Assembly: GCA_021785255.1 (NCBI GenBank) | Contig: JAJYGA010000164.1 | Coordinates: forward strand, 1-39,702 | Direction of reading: 5' to 3' | DNA length: 39,702 bases | Source of the DNA: Actinomycetes bacterium | Lineage (GTDB): Bacteria; Actinomycetota; Acidimicrobiia; Acidimicrobiales; Acidimicrobiaceae | Part shown: positions 31,599-39,702 of the stretch, piece by piece | How the letters are laid out: every line of letters starts with the position of its first letter | Position numbering within the stretch: position 1 is the first letter of the stretch | The notes under the pieces: generated by a model | What the model was told of the DNA's origin: nothing | What the model saw: the letters and a program-made list of their open reading frames with translations, nothing else | Databases searched by the model: none | Made by a program: the position numbers and the translations under genes

Positions 31599-33065
31599 CT
31601 ATAAAGCCGCAGCATTTATCGCTGCATATTTGACGTAGAGGTATTCATCTATACCTTCGAATCCACCTTCACGTCCAAAACCGGAGTGTTTCACGCCACC
31701 AAACGGTCCAGCTGCATTTGACACCAAACCTTGGTTCACTCCCACCATTCCGGTCTCAAGTCGTTCCACCACCCTCAGAGCCCTATTCAAGTTCTCGGTG
31801 AAGAGGTACGCTACAAGTCCATAAGGAGTTGAATTAGCCAATTTAATGACCTCCTCTTCAGTATCGAATACGTACAGAGCTGCTACTGGTCCGAAGATCT
31901 CTTCATTTGCTATCTCAAAAGTGGAGTCGACCCCCAAGACAATGGTAGGTTCAAAAAAGTATCCAGGACCAAAGCTCCCACCACCCGCGACGATTCTCGC
32001 GCCACGACTCCTGGCATCTGTGACGAGTCGCTGAACCTTATCCAATGCTGCCTGTTCTACCAACGGTCCCACTTCAACCCCTGCATCAGTTCCTCTGCCG
32101 ACCTTCAGAGCCTCAAAACGACTCTTTAACGCCAAGGAGAACTCTTCTGCCACTCCTCGCTGCACAAATATGCGGTTTGCGGAGGTGCACGCTTCACCTG
32201 TGTTTCTCAACTTGGCCAACATTGCACCTTGAACTGCTTTATCAAGGTCAGCGTCTTCAAACACGATCAACGGAGCATTCCCACCGAGTTCCATAGATAG
32301 CCGCAAAAGATTGTTAGATGCTTGAGACATCAACAACCTTCCTACTTCAGTAGATCCAGTAAAAGACAGCTTACGCAGTCTTGTGTCGTTCATGAGGCTC
32401 ACTGACACTGCACCAGGATCTGACGTGTGGATCAAATTTACTACTCCATTTGGAACCCCAACTTCTTCAAGAATCCGAAAAAACGCCGCCATAGTCAACG
32501 GGGTCAGCTCTGCTGGCTTTACAATTGTGGTACATCCAGCGGCCAAAGCCGGGCCAAGTTTCCTAGTAGCCATCGCCAAAGGGAAGTTCCAAGGAGTGAT
32601 CATATAGCTAGGACCTACCGGCTGTCTTTGGGTTAGAATCTTCATCGATCCCTCGGGACCCATGTAGTACTCGCCTTTTATCCTTACCGCTTCTTCTGAA
32701 AACCATCTCAGGAACTCAGCAGCGTAAAGTACCTCGCCTCTCGACTCAGAGAGAGGTTTCCCCATCTCAAGTGTCATCAAAAGAGCCAGCTCATCTTGAT
32801 GCGCAATCGTCAGTTCGTATGCCTTACGCAGCATCTCCGCCCTCAACCTTGGAGCTGTCCGTCCCCACGACTCCTGGGCAAGATGAGCGGCCTCAAGTGC
32901 AGCTAAAGCGTCATCCACTGTTGCGTCTGCAACCTCGCCAATCACATCTCTAGTGGCAGGATCCTCCACTTTGAAACTCTTACCGTCGCTGCTCTTTTTC
33001 CACGATCCATCTATAAACAGTTCCTTGGGAACGCTATCTACAGTTGCTTTTTCAGATAACTCCAT
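31599..33065 (-). CDS. gabD: NAD(P)+-dependent succinate-semialdehyde dehydrogenase
   Basis: 488 residues of the aldehyde dehydrogenase superfamily. Asn160 in TPWNFPLA, Glu259 in MELGGNAPLIVF and catalytic Cys293 in NTGEACTSANRIF are all in place. The FTGSTEVGRLL cofactor loop and the C-terminal GGVKHSGFGREGG are typical of SSADH/GabD. It oxidises succinate semialdehyde to succinate, for example in GABA breakdown or a bypass of the TCA cycle. The substrate is inferred from overall similarity; a related aldehyde is possible. GAGAGGGG lies before the ATG. No GABA transaminase is adjacent. Confidence 0.88.
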   Translation of the reverse strand: MELSEKATVDSVPKELFIDGSWKKSSDGKSFKVEDPATRDVIGEVADATVDDALAALEAAHLAQESWGRTAPRLRAEMLRKAYELTIAHQDELALLMTLEMGKPLSESRGEVLYAAEFLRWFSEEAVRIKGEYYMGPEGSMKILTQRQPVGPSYMITPWNFPLAMATRKLGPALAAGCTTIVKPAELTPLTMAAFFRILEEVGVPNGVVNLIHTSDPGAVSVSLMNDTRLRKLSFTGSTEVGRLLMSQASNNLLRLSMELGGNAPLIVFEDADLDKAVQGAMLAKLRNTGEACTSANRIFVQRGVAEEFSLALKSRFEALKVGRGTDAGVEVGPLVEQAALDKVQRLVTDARSRGARIVAGGGSFGPGYFFEPTIVLGVDSTFEIANEEIFGPVAALYVFDTEEEVIKLANSTPYGLVAYLFTENLNRALRVVERLETGMVGVNQGLVSNAAGPFGGVKHSGFGREGGFEGIDEYLYVKYAAINAAAL

Positions 33066-33435
33066 GGTATCCCCTCTCTATCGTACAAAGCAGATCTCAC
33101 CTTAAAACGATCGTAACTAACCTTTACGTTTCCTCATCACGATATAGGTTTTGAAATTCATAATGTAACTGTGCAGTTTCCACAAACATCAGCGGACAAG
33201 TTGGAGTTCCTGCCGAAAACTATCTGTCATCGAATCATTAAACACTCAAACACGCAGATTCTCATCAAGCTGAGTTATGCTAAAGCGCTCTATTGACCAA
33301 GAAAATTTGCACGTAGTAGCGATCTGTAGCGGTGCAAGGGTCGCGCTTTCATCTTGGGATCTCTCCTTTGACTGCGCTCAATGCCTACACTTGACAACTA
33401 ATCAGTTTCAGACAAGCTTCTACAGTACATACAGA
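33066..33435. other. Gene-poor interval of 370 bases
   Basis: It lies upstream of the gabD start and downstream of the ABC permease. It must hold the gabD promoter, but I see no convincing -35/-10 pair, hairpin or conserved small ORF. A plus-strand frame from 33277 runs into the permease antisense and shows no protein character. Confidence 0.5.
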
Positions 33436-34239
33436 CTAAGAAAATATGTCTTTGGCGCGAAAGTTTATCCATGCCGCAACTAGGGCTACAGTCAACCACA
33501 CAAACTGCTCCAATATATCAAGCTTCACATTGTGAAAGACTTGCGGACTCCTAAAGAGATCTATAAATGAACCCCAGTAGTTCGACAAAAGTAGAGGTCG
33601 GATATGAACAAGTTGCGGAATCTGTCCAAGTATCTGAGAGATTACCGCAACTGCCACCGCTACCGCCGATGCTGCCGCTGACGAGTCAGTAATAGTGGAT
33701 ACGAAGACCCCTATACCCACTATGGAAAACATTGACAAGCCAACCACTGCTGAAGCTTCGAGAGTTAAAACAACTCCTCGTATATTGGATACCGTTGTTC
33801 CCGAAAGTGTGACTATAGGTCCGAGGTGGAAAAGTATTGCTCCAGTGACTCCTCCCACCACAGCTATGATCAAAACCGCAACCAGCGTAAAGACCAAAGC
33901 TGATGCTGTTTTGACTATCAGAAGCCGGCCTCTACCCGCTGGGGCCACGAGCAGGTAACGCAGAGCTCCACTAGAAGCTTCACCAGAGACTGAGTCTCCC
34001 GCGATCAACGAGACCGCCAGAGGAATCAAAAACGTCTCCATGGTTGTAAGAGCCACCAACGATAAGAACACTGGATTTTGGGTAAGCTGGTTAAAGAAGG
34101 GAGGTCCCCCGCCGTTGCCATTTCTAGGTCCCAAGGTCTTGACAACAACACCAAGTAAAATGGGCACAAGTGCAATCAGCCCCAACACTACGAGGTTTCT
34201 CGGTCTCCGAAAGGTTCGCCTTAGTTCATCAACGAACAT
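33436..34239 (-). CDS. ABC-2 type transporter permease
   Basis: 267 residues with about six hydrophobic segments: LVVLGLIALVPILLGVVV, MTETFLIPLAVSLIAGDS-like TM2, LVFTLVAVLIIAVVGGVTGAILF, the SAVVGLSMFSIVGIGVFVSTI region and a C-terminal VWLTVALVAAWINF. GDSVSGEASSGALRYLLVAPAGRGRLLIVKTASAL is a typical ABC-2 signature loop that contacts the ATPase. The start ATG at 34239 lies six bases after GGAGAGGG and inside the end of the ATPase gene, an 11-base overlap. With the ATPase it forms an exporter of unknown substrate. Confidence 0.88.
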   Translation of the reverse strand: MFVDELRRTFRRPRNLVVLGLIALVPILLGVVVKTLGPRNGNGGGPPFFNQLTQNPVFLSLVALTTMETFLIPLAVSLIAGDSVSGEASSGALRYLLVAPAGRGRLLIVKTASALVFTLVAVLIIAVVGGVTGAILFHLGPIVTLSGTTVSNIRGVVLTLEASAVVGLSMFSIVGIGVFVSTITDSSAAASAVAVAVAVISQILGQIPQLVHIRPLLLSNYWGSFIDLFRSPQVFHNVKLDILEQFVWLTVALVAAWINFRAKDIFS

Positions 34240-35173
34240 CAAAGCCCTCTCCTATATAGCGAACGAAGATATCTTCAAGAGATTGGCCAACAACTCTCAG
34301 ACCCGATACAGTAACTCCTTCTGTAACCAACTGATAGTTAATGGTTCCACAGAGATGATCCGATGAAGGCAGATCGACCCTGATGGTCGAACTGCTTTCA
34401 TCGGTCAGAACCTTCAGGTCTGGATACCACGTTGCAATGAGAGTCGCTGCTTTGAGAACCGGTTCCGCATGAATCTCCACGAAACGTTTCTGCTCTTTTT
34501 TCAGATCCTCCATGGTCCCACTCTTCAGTATCGATCCCTGGGACATAAGAGCAACGTCGGAACAAACCTGATCAACCTCTGTTAAAAGATGCGAGGAAAG
34601 AAAGACAGTGGAACCAGAGCGTGCAAGCTCCACGACTAACTCCCTGACCTCCTTCATTCCTGCCGGATCAAGTCCATTGGTAGGTTCATCCAAGATGTAA
34701 AGCTCCCTAGGTAGCGCTACTGTCCATGCTAAAGAAAGCCTTTGTTTCATACCCAAGGAGTACTTTTTGGCATTCATATCCGCAACCTTGGAGAGACCGA
34801 CGCGCTCAAGAGCTTCGCCCGCTAACTTAGTTGCCTGTGATCCGGTAACTCCAACAGCTGCAAGAAGGCGCTTAACGTTTTGAGTTCCACTTAAATATGG
34901 AACAAATCCCGGCCCCTCAATCATCGCCCCTATCTTGGGAAGAACTTTGGGAAGTTGCTTTGGAACTGAGCCACCCAAAACAGTGGCCTTACCTTCATCA
35001 GGATAGATGAGACCTAACAGCATACGAATTGTCGTCGTCTTCCCCGCACCATTGGGTCCCAGAAAACCATAGACAGAACCTTGCTTTACAGTCAAAGAGA
35101 TGGCGTCAACGGCTCTTTTTCTCTTAAAGGATTTAGTAAGAGCCTCAATCTCAATTACGGGGTCGTCAGACAT
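34229..35173 (-). CDS. ABC transporter ATP-binding protein (exporter type)
   Basis: 314 residues. Walker A GPNGAGKTTT, Q-loop region, signature YSLGMKQRLSLAW, Walker B YILDEPTNGLDPAG and the H-loop SSHLL are intact. The last ~90 residues form the accessory domain often seen in drug or antibiotic exporters of the CcmA/DrrA group. It energises the permease encoded next, which overlaps it. AAGGGACGT precedes the ATG. It may export a drug, lipid or signalling peptide; the secreted LolA-like gene lies upstream on the same strand but across an intergenic hairpin. Confidence 0.92.
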   Translation of the reverse strand: MSDDPVIEIEALTKSFKRKRAVDAISLTVKQGSVYGFLGPNGAGKTTTIRMLLGLIYPDEGKATVLGGSVPKQLPKVLPKIGAMIEGPGFVPYLSGTQNVKRLLAAVGVTGSQATKLAGEALERVGLSKVADMNAKKYSLGMKQRLSLAWTVALPRELYILDEPTNGLDPAGMKEVRELVVELARSGSTVFLSSHLLTEVDQVCSDVALMSQGSILKSGTMEDLKKEQKRFVEIHAEPVLKAATLIATWYPDLKVLTDESSSTIRVDLPSSDHLCGTINYQLVTEGVTVSGLRVVGQSLEDIFVRYIGEGFDVR

Positions 35174-35233
35174 ACGTCCCTTGTCTGCAATGCCTAAAAC
35201 CCGGCATCATCTGCCAAAGGTTCAAGTCCTGTT

Positions 35234-35255
35234 CCATAGTTCCCGTGAACTATGG
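35234..35255. terminator. Hairpin at the end of the LolA-like gene
   Basis: CCATAGTTC (35234-35242) and GAACTATGG (35247-35255) pair perfectly around the loop CCGT. It contains the stop codon of the minus-strand gene ending at 35250. No U-tract follows, so it may be a weak terminator or an mRNA 3'-end stabiliser between that gene and the ABC operon. Confidence 0.5.
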
Positions 35256-36392
35256 CCTATACCCCATAGTTGCGTCTATTGCCAGTTGGTTTAGTGTTAC
35301 GGCGCCAGCAATCATTTGGCCATTTGGAAGCACCATAACGTTGAACAGCGGAGTGGAAAGCACCTTTCCCATACCAAAGGGAGTTTCATATTTGGTAAAA
35401 ACCTGCGCAAATAATGAGTGATACTTAGTTCCGGCTTTTCTTACCAGGCTTTGATACGACCCAGGTCCTGTCACAACCACCGACGTCAATCCGTTACCAA
35501 ACGTCGTGACCTTGCCAACCGAAGCTGAAGAGATGAAAGTCTTAGCCATAGCCATACCATTTTGAACACGCTCAACAGCAACTCCGTTTCGGTTCTTAGA
35601 AGCTACGGCAATGGCCTTGTTGGAAACCTTTGTTCCTTGAGGCGGAACGAACTTGAACACAGACCGCGAAGGTGTAGCGAAATCAATAGAAGAAAACTCA
35701 GATGACAGCACTGGTGTAGAACTAGCGGTCGAGACAACATTTACTCCCAGGACCTGCCAGTTGTTAGCGTCAATGTATATGTTGATATTGCGTATCAGCG
35801 AGGAGTAGTCCAAGGGAACTAGTCGTAGGTCATATACCGGCTGACCACCTATATAGTTGTTCTGCCCTCTTGTGATGTTCACGTATGGGCTCACCTTTGC
35901 AACTATCTCCTTTGCCAACGTTCGAGGATCGAATGCCGCTGGAGAGTACTTCTTGTCAATTGCTACGGCAGTGCGTGGAGACTTCATTGTTAGGTGAACA
36001 GCGCTCATAGTAGAGGAGTCCCACAGCCAAGCTGCATTTCCATTAACGTAAAGATCGCGTTCAGAGGAAGAGTTCAGGAGCTGAGCTCTAAATTGATCTT
36101 TTATTCCCCTCCACATCTTTACAGTGGCAGTCCCTTGGGGAAGACTTATATTCGGGATGGCAGAACTCGCCAAAGATGACACTGATCCCAATAAATTAGA
36201 AGTAGCTACGACAGTACCCGAGTAAGGAGCAGGCTTAGCTGCCAACATATTTTGAACCAGTTCCACTCTTGAGATGATCGGCAGAGATGGATCTTGAGCA
36301 CTCGCCAGAGACGGAGTCATCATAGCTGCTCCCAAACTAGCTACTCCGATACCAAGAGGAACAACTACTCTCAAGGTTCTACGTGCTTTCAT
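35250..36392 (-). CDS. Secreted LolA/LolB-like outer-surface protein
   Basis: About 380 residues. A classical signal peptide (MKARRTLRVVVPLGIGVASLGAAMMTPSLASA, cleavage after ASA) is followed by a periplasmic or extracellular beta-rich domain. It includes GTVKMWRGIKDQFRAQLL-like strands, an outer-membrane-lipoprotein-carrier-like segment (YVNGNAAWLWDSSTMSAVHL) and YDLRLVPLDYSSLIRNINIYIDANNWQVLGVNVV, resembling LolA-type or MucB/RseB N-terminal folds. Proteins of this kind in actinobacteria are predicted lipid binders or regulators. The start ATG at 36392 has AGGTGG six bases upstream; a TTG two codons earlier is too close. Upstream of the ABC operon on the same strand. Confidence 0.75.
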   Translation of the reverse strand: MKARRTLRVVVPLGIGVASLGAAMMTPSLASAQDPSLPIISRVELVQNMLAAKPAPYSGTVVATSNLLGSVSSLASSAIPNISLPQGTATVKMWRGIKDQFRAQLLNSSSERDLYVNGNAAWLWDSSTMSAVHLTMKSPRTAVAIDKKYSPAAFDPRTLAKEIVAKVSPYVNITRGQNNYIGGQPVYDLRLVPLDYSSLIRNINIYIDANNWQVLGVNVVSTASSTPVLSSEFSSIDFATPSRSVFKFVPPQGTKVSNKAIAVASKNRNGVAVERVQNGMAMAKTFISSASVGKVTTFGNGLTSVVVTGPGSYQSLVRKAGTKYHSLFAQVFTKYETPFGMGKVLSTPLFNVMVLPNGQMIAGAVTLNQLAIDATMGYRP

Positions 36393-36632
36393 ATCCAACC
36401 ACCTAACGAGGATCTATTCGCCGCGTATCCGTTGCAAACTCTGATTCTTGACTTACAGAAACCGTTCACTACATCGTACATTTCATTATAACTATGATAG
36501 TGGGGGGTAAATTTCAACGTTATGCAAGAACTAGGCAATGTCTCATAACGTTCTCAAGTTCTCCATAGGTTCGTGTCGACATAATTTACATTGAAAATTT
36601 GCCTTTTAGTTGGAAGTTCTAGAACGAGCATG

Positions 36633-36641
36633 TGTTATACT
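36633..36641 (+). promoter_or_regulatory. Extended -10 promoter for the sigma-factor gene
   Basis: TGT followed by TATACT (36636-36641), an extended -10 with the TGn element, 39 bases before the ATG. A -35-like TTGGAA at 36610-36615 is 20 bases away, too far for a normal spacer, so the extended -10 may suffice. Confidence 0.5.
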
Positions 36642-36679
36642 AGTGCGTCACGTTTTAGAGAAAGTATAGCGAGAAGGTA

Positions 36680-37606
36680 ATGGCATCGAGAAAGACGACA
36701 GATATTAAGATGGAAAAAGAAATGGCTGAAACAAAAACTAGGCGTAGGAAGACACAAACAGAACTCGAAACCGCTCTCGCGTCCGTAGGATTGGGTGCTG
36801 ACTCGGTCCGACTTTTCCTAGACGATCTTGCAAAACATCCCCTCCCGTCCGCGAGTGAGCAGGTTGAGCTGGCAAAACGAGTAAGAGAGGGAGATGAAGC
36901 CGCTAAGGCTGAGATGGTCGCAGCTAACTTGCGTTTGGTTGTTCACTGGGCACGTCGTTATCAAGATCGAGGCGTTGAACTCTCAGATCTTATTCAAGAG
37001 GGTACCTTTGGGTTAATACGTGCCGTCGAGAAGTTTGATTGGAGAAGAGGATTTAAGTTCTCCACCTATGCAACTTGGTGGGTCAGGCAGTCTCTTCAAA
37101 GAGCTGTTCACAACCATGGACAAGCGATCCGGTTGCCCATGGAAGCAGCTGAGCGCTCTCGTCGAGTGGACAACGTCTCTCGTGAGTTGGCTTCTGACTT
37201 AGGAAGAGCACCATCTGAAGACGAGATTGCAGAGGCATCTAACCTCTCCTCATCGCAGCTCTCTGACGTGAGACATGCTGCCAGAGTCGTAGCGAGTCTT
37301 GATCAGGCGGTTGGTCCTGAAGGAGAGACAAGTCTCGGAGATCTCGTCGTCGGTTCAGATACTAACTTCGAAGATACTGTAGATGAAGGTTTAGCTCGCG
37401 AACAGCTACGACGAGCGGTGGAAGAACTCGACCCACTGGAACGGGCTGTCGTAACTTTGCGCTTTGGTCTTAACGGAGACAGGCCAGCCTCACTTGAAGC
37501 TACAGCAAGGATGCTTGGGATCGGTCCGCGTCGAGCACGCAGACTTGAAGCATCAGCTCTGGATAGATTGGCAGATCATCCAGGCCTAAAAGCTCCTGCA
37601 GCCTAA
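36680..37606 (+). CDS. RNA polymerase sigma-70 family factor (RpoD/SigB-like)
   Basis: 308 residues. A basic N-terminus precedes region 1.2 ([28 protein letters not shown]). Region 2 follows ([65 protein letters not shown]), then region 3 and region 4 ([17 protein letters not shown]). Region 2.4 is close to the primary sigma consensus, so a standard -10 is expected. The -35 recognition helix is [15 protein letters not shown], unlike the RERIRQIE pattern of primary factors. This points to a group 2-like alternative factor rather than the housekeeping one. GAGAAGG precedes the ATG. A strong terminator follows. Confidence 0.92.
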   Translation: MASRKTTDIKMEKEMAETKTRRRKTQTELETALASVGLGADSVRLFLDDLAKHPLPSASEQVELAKRVREGDEAAKAEMVAANLRLVVHWARRYQDRGVELSDLIQEGTFGLIRAVEKFDWRRGFKFSTYATWWVRQSLQRAVHNHGQAIRLPMEAAERSRRVDNVSRELASDLGRAPSEDEIAEASNLSSSQLSDVRHAARVVASLDQAVGPEGETSLGDLVVGSDTNFEDTVDEGLAREQLRRAVEELDPLERAVVTLRFGLNGDRPASLEATARMLGIGPRRARRLEASALDRLADHPGLKAPAA

Positions 37607-37631
37607 AGTCTCTTCAGCGGTAGATATCCTC

Positions 37632-37665
37632 ATAAACGCCCTTGGTACGCTCCAAGGGCGTTTAT
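37632..37665 (+). terminator. Rho-independent terminator after the sigma-factor gene
   Basis: A perfect 14-bp stem, ATAAACGCCCTTGG (37632-37645) with CCAAGGGCGTTTAT (37652-37665), around the loop TACGCT. G+C-rich core and T-rich end, 26 bases after the stop codon. Confidence 0.88.
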
Positions 37666-37745
37666 CGTATCAAGAACATCTCCAAGATCTGACCACATTT
37701 AACCGTTTCCACACGCACGAAAACTAAGTCAAACACGCAACTCCA

Positions 37746-37773
37746 TTGATACTTTGTTGAATAGAGCTATGAT
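37746..37773 (+). promoter_or_regulatory. Sigma-70-type promoter for the NfeD/SPFH pair
   Basis: TTGATA (37746-37751), 16-base spacer, TATGAT (37768-37773), 21 bases before the GTG start. Both hexamers are near consensus. Confidence 0.65.
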
Positions 37774-37794
37774 AAGTACATAGGAGAACAGGCG

Positions 37795-38274
37795 GTGGAC
37801 ATGCTACTCATGACCGGTCTAATAGTCGCACTCTATGCGTTTGCCTTTATGACAGTTCATAAAGGTCACCACGGAGTTATCCTTGCAGGTATATCGCTTG
37901 CCGGCGCATTGCTTCTTACGATCGAGGTTGCTACGTCAGATCCCGGCTCCTTCAGTATTCTCAAAGTAGCCGCCCCTATCGTCTTCTTGCTATTCGTTGG
38001 TGGCCTTGCTATGCGTGCAGTTACCACGATCAAGAAGGCTGCGATAACCTCTACAAGCACCCCAAAAACAACGCTTTATGGAGCACAAGGTCAAGCGCTG
38101 TCAGATCTAGCGCCAAAAGGCGTAGTACAAATAAACGGAGAGAGCTGGAGTGCCGAGGCTCTACAGGGAACGATTCCCAAGGGCTCGATAGTACATGTTG
38201 CTGAAGTGAACGGACTTCATCTCGTCGTTTGGTCAGAAGATTTCGATAAGAAAGAACCGGAGAACGTTAAATGA
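37795..38274 (+). CDS. NfeD-like membrane protein
   Basis: 159 residues. Two to three hydrophobic segments at the N-terminus (MDMLLMTGLIVALYAFAFMTV, VILAGISLAGALLLTIEVA, VAAPIVFLLFVGGLAM) are followed by an OB-fold-type C-terminal domain (LYGAQGQALSDLAPKGVVQINGESWSAEA ... GSIVHVAEVNGLHLVVW), the NfeD soluble domain. NfeD proteins pair with SPFH/slipin proteins in membrane organisation. GTG at 37795 lies seven bases after AGGAGA and is preferred; ATG at 37801 is 13 bases away. Its stop overlaps the SPFH start by four bases. Confidence 0.88.
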   Translation: MDMLLMTGLIVALYAFAFMTVHKGHHGVILAGISLAGALLLTIEVATSDPGSFSILKVAAPIVFLLFVGGLAMRAVTTIKKAAITSTSTPKTTLYGAQGQALSDLAPKGVVQINGESWSAEALQGTIPKGSIVHVAEVNGLHLVVWSEDFDKKEPENVK

Positions 38275-39215
38275 TTGGTTCGGTAGTTGTAGTACTGGTA
38301 ATAGTTTTAGCATTTGTATTTGGGCTGCTCAGAAGTGTCCGAGTGGTACCGGAGTATCAAAGACTAGTTCTCTTCCGATTAGGCAGAATACAAGGGAACA
38401 AAGGCCCCGGCCTCGTGCTCGTAAATCCACTTACGGATCGCGTAAGCATGGTTGACCTCAGAGAGCAGTTCTTGGAGATACCTCATCAAGTTGCCATCAC
38501 CAAAGACAACGCGCCCATCTCGATAGACTTCATCATGTTTTACAAGGTCATAGATCCCACGATGTCAGTCGTTCAGGTTAGAGACTTCTCCGGAGCCGCC
38601 TTGAACATCGCCGCTACAACGCTTAGAAGCGTGGTTGGGGATATGTCTTTGGACGACGTGCTCTCAAAACGTGAAGAGATGAACGGATTTTTGAGAGTTC
38701 GACTCGATGAGGTCACAGAGAGATGGGGAGTCAAAGTTACCAACGTCGAAGTTCGCGAGATAAATCCACCACCGCAGGTACAAGAGGCCATGACCCGACA
38801 GATGTCCGCCGAGCGCACGCGACGTGCCGCGGTGACTGAAGCAGAGGGACAGAAAAGGGCCGCAATCACAGTAGCCGAAGGCCAGCAAGAAGCAGTAATA
38901 CTTCAAGCAGAAGGACAGAAACAGGCTGCGGTTCTCGCAGCAGAGGGCGAGAGACAGGCTGCGGTTCTAAAAGCACAGGGCCTGTCAGGTGCACTAGAAG
39001 CGGTAACAGGGGTGGCGAGACAGATCGATTCAAACACCATGTTGTTTCAGTATCTAGATGCACTACGTCAGTTGGCTGCTTCACCTGCTACAAAGTTTAT
39101 TTTACCCATGGAACTAACCTCAATGTTGTCCGGAGTAAAACAAGCAGTGGAAGCGATCTCAAAGGCCCAAAATACATCCACAACGACGAACGGAGTCGCC
39201 TCCAAGCCGTTGTAA
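38271..39215 (+). CDS. SPFH/Band 7 protein (slipin/stomatin-like)
   Basis: 314 residues. An N-terminal membrane anchor (residues 3-20) is followed by the Band 7 domain (VVPEYQRLVLFRLGRI, GPGLVLVNPLTDRVSMVDLREQFLEIP, about 24-180) and a coiled coil. The coiled coil contains repeated AEGQ-type units (AEGQKRAA, AEGQQEAV, AEGQKQAA, AEGERQAA). These proteins oligomerise into membrane-microdomain scaffolds and influence lateral membrane organisation and associated proteases. It is translationally coupled to NfeD (ATGA overlap), the usual arrangement. The C-terminus is Ser/Thr-rich. Confidence 0.93.
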   Translation: MIGSVVVVLVIVLAFVFGLLRSVRVVPEYQRLVLFRLGRIQGNKGPGLVLVNPLTDRVSMVDLREQFLEIPHQVAITKDNAPISIDFIMFYKVIDPTMSVVQVRDFSGAALNIAATTLRSVVGDMSLDDVLSKREEMNGFLRVRLDEVTERWGVKVTNVEVREINPPPQVQEAMTRQMSAERTRRAAVTEAEGQKRAAITVAEGQQEAVILQAEGQKQAAVLAAEGERQAAVLKAQGLSGALEAVTGVARQIDSNTMLFQYLDALRQLAASPATKFILPMELTSMLSGVKQAVEAISKAQNTSTTTNGVASKPL

Positions 39216-39403
39216 GGTGTACACCATGAGGCTTTAATCTAGATCCGGGAATCCGACGTCTCGTCATCTCAAGTTAATGACTAACGAGCCAGAGCGGTGG
39301 CCAAAAACCTTTTCATGGATCTTTGATTTAGCGCGCAAATTCACTTGACACTTTCAAAAACTACTTCCGATTAGCTACTTATCGACAACAACGGAGACAT
39401 CGC

Positions 39404-39702
39404 GTGAACAGACACGGTCCCCCGAGACCTTTAGGCAAGTTACCTAACCTCCAAAGAACTATGCTTGTATCATCTGCCCTAGAGGCGCTCTCATATGGGG
39501 CTGTAGCTCCTTTTATCTTGCTTTACCTGCACTTTTCCTTGGGATTTCCTACTTTCTTAGCTGGATTCGCGTTTGGATTTGCGGGGATCGTCTCACTATG
39601 TGCATCTCTTTTTGGAGGAGTGTTACAAGACCTACTAGGAGATAGCAAAGTGTTCGCTCTCGCGACTATTTTGGAGTCCCTAGGACTGGTAGTACTCGGG
39701 GT
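39404..39702 (+). CDS. Partial MFS transporter (N-terminus, cut by the window end)
   Basis: About 99 residues from GTG 39404 (GGAGA eight bases upstream) run to the window edge without a stop. They begin with Pro-rich VNRHGPPRPLGKLPNL and continue with the hydrophobic segments YGAVAPFILLYLHFSLGFPTFLAGFAFGFAGIVSLCASLFGGVLQDLLG. The last part, GGVLQDLLGDSKVFALA, fits MFS loop 2-3 (motif A variant). Substrate cannot be judged. Confidence 0.7.
   Translation, partial: MNRHGPPRPLGKLPNLQRTMLVSSALEALSYGAVAPFILLYLHFSLGFPTFLAGFAFGFAGIVSLCASLFGGVLQDLLGDSKVFALATILESLGLVVLG

Noticed and set aside
35150-35235. tRNA-like T-arm sequence GGTTCAAGTCC
   Set aside because: No acceptor, D or anticodon stems; the region upstream is the start of the ABC ATPase gene.

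Overview
The window looks like chromosome from an acidophilic or environmental actinobacterium, most likely in or near the class Acidimicrobiia. This placement is inferred. It rests on the moderate G+C of the sequence, a Bpa/PafE-type proteasome activator, an RpiB with the actinobacterial Glu-type active site, a GNAT/acyl-CoA-synthetase fusion protein, an actinobacterial-style sigma factor, and frequent GTG/TTG starts. No rRNA, tRNA or CRISPR array was found.

Layout. (1) 1-4.3 kb: the tail of an IS200/IS605-type transposon (C-terminus of the TnpA transposase plus a right-end hairpin), then an MFS exporter, a convergent class III aminotransferase and a small Thr/Pro-rich repeat protein. (2) 4.4-6.3 kb: a polytopic membrane protein whose reading frame runs antisense into rpiB, followed by the bpa-rpiB pair. 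(3) 6.4-21.5 kb: a complete [NiFe]-hydrogenase island. hypD-hypE lie on the minus strand, then an AraC-type regulator, then a long plus-strand operon: DUF1641/HucM-like protein, hypA, hypB, small subunit, large subunit, endopeptidase, a 50-residue ORF, TPR protein, a 121-residue unknown, NifU/Rieske protein, NHL propeller, hypC. hypF follows convergently. (4) 21.7-29.5 kb: MFS transporter, rarA, a phosphodiesterase-like protein, an Rrf2 regulator translationally coupled to a GNAT/acyl-CoA-synthetase-like protein, and a ParB-like small protein. (5) 29.5-36.4 kb: aquaporin-like channel, class II glutamine amidotransferase, succinate-semialdehyde dehydrogenase, a two-gene ABC exporter and a secreted LolA-like protein, all on the minus strand. 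(6) 36.6-39.7 kb: a sigma-70 family factor with a strong terminator, an NfeD/SPFH pair, and the start of another MFS gene cut by the window edge.

The central system is the hydrogenase. Small- and large-subunit signatures match group 2a (the cyanobacterial HupSL / mycobacterial Huc type), not group 1h. Group 2a enzymes include the high-affinity, oxygen-tolerant Huc that oxidises atmospheric H2. HypA/B deliver nickel, HypC/D/E/F build the Fe(CN)2CO moiety, and the endopeptidase trims the large subunit. The DUF1641 protein is a candidate HucM-type scaffold. The NifU/Rieske and NHL proteins are candidate electron-transfer or assembly partners. Three direct repeats upstream of the operon and an 11-bp stem-loop ahead of the small-subunit gene are candidate regulatory elements. 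The AraC regulator next door is the obvious candidate ligand for the direct repeats.

The less explained content is the short ORFs inside the hydrogenase operon, a shared palindrome architecture (TGTA-N3-TACA) in the first 4.5 kb, a sigma factor with an unusual -35 recognition helix, and an aquaporin with both NPA motifs altered.
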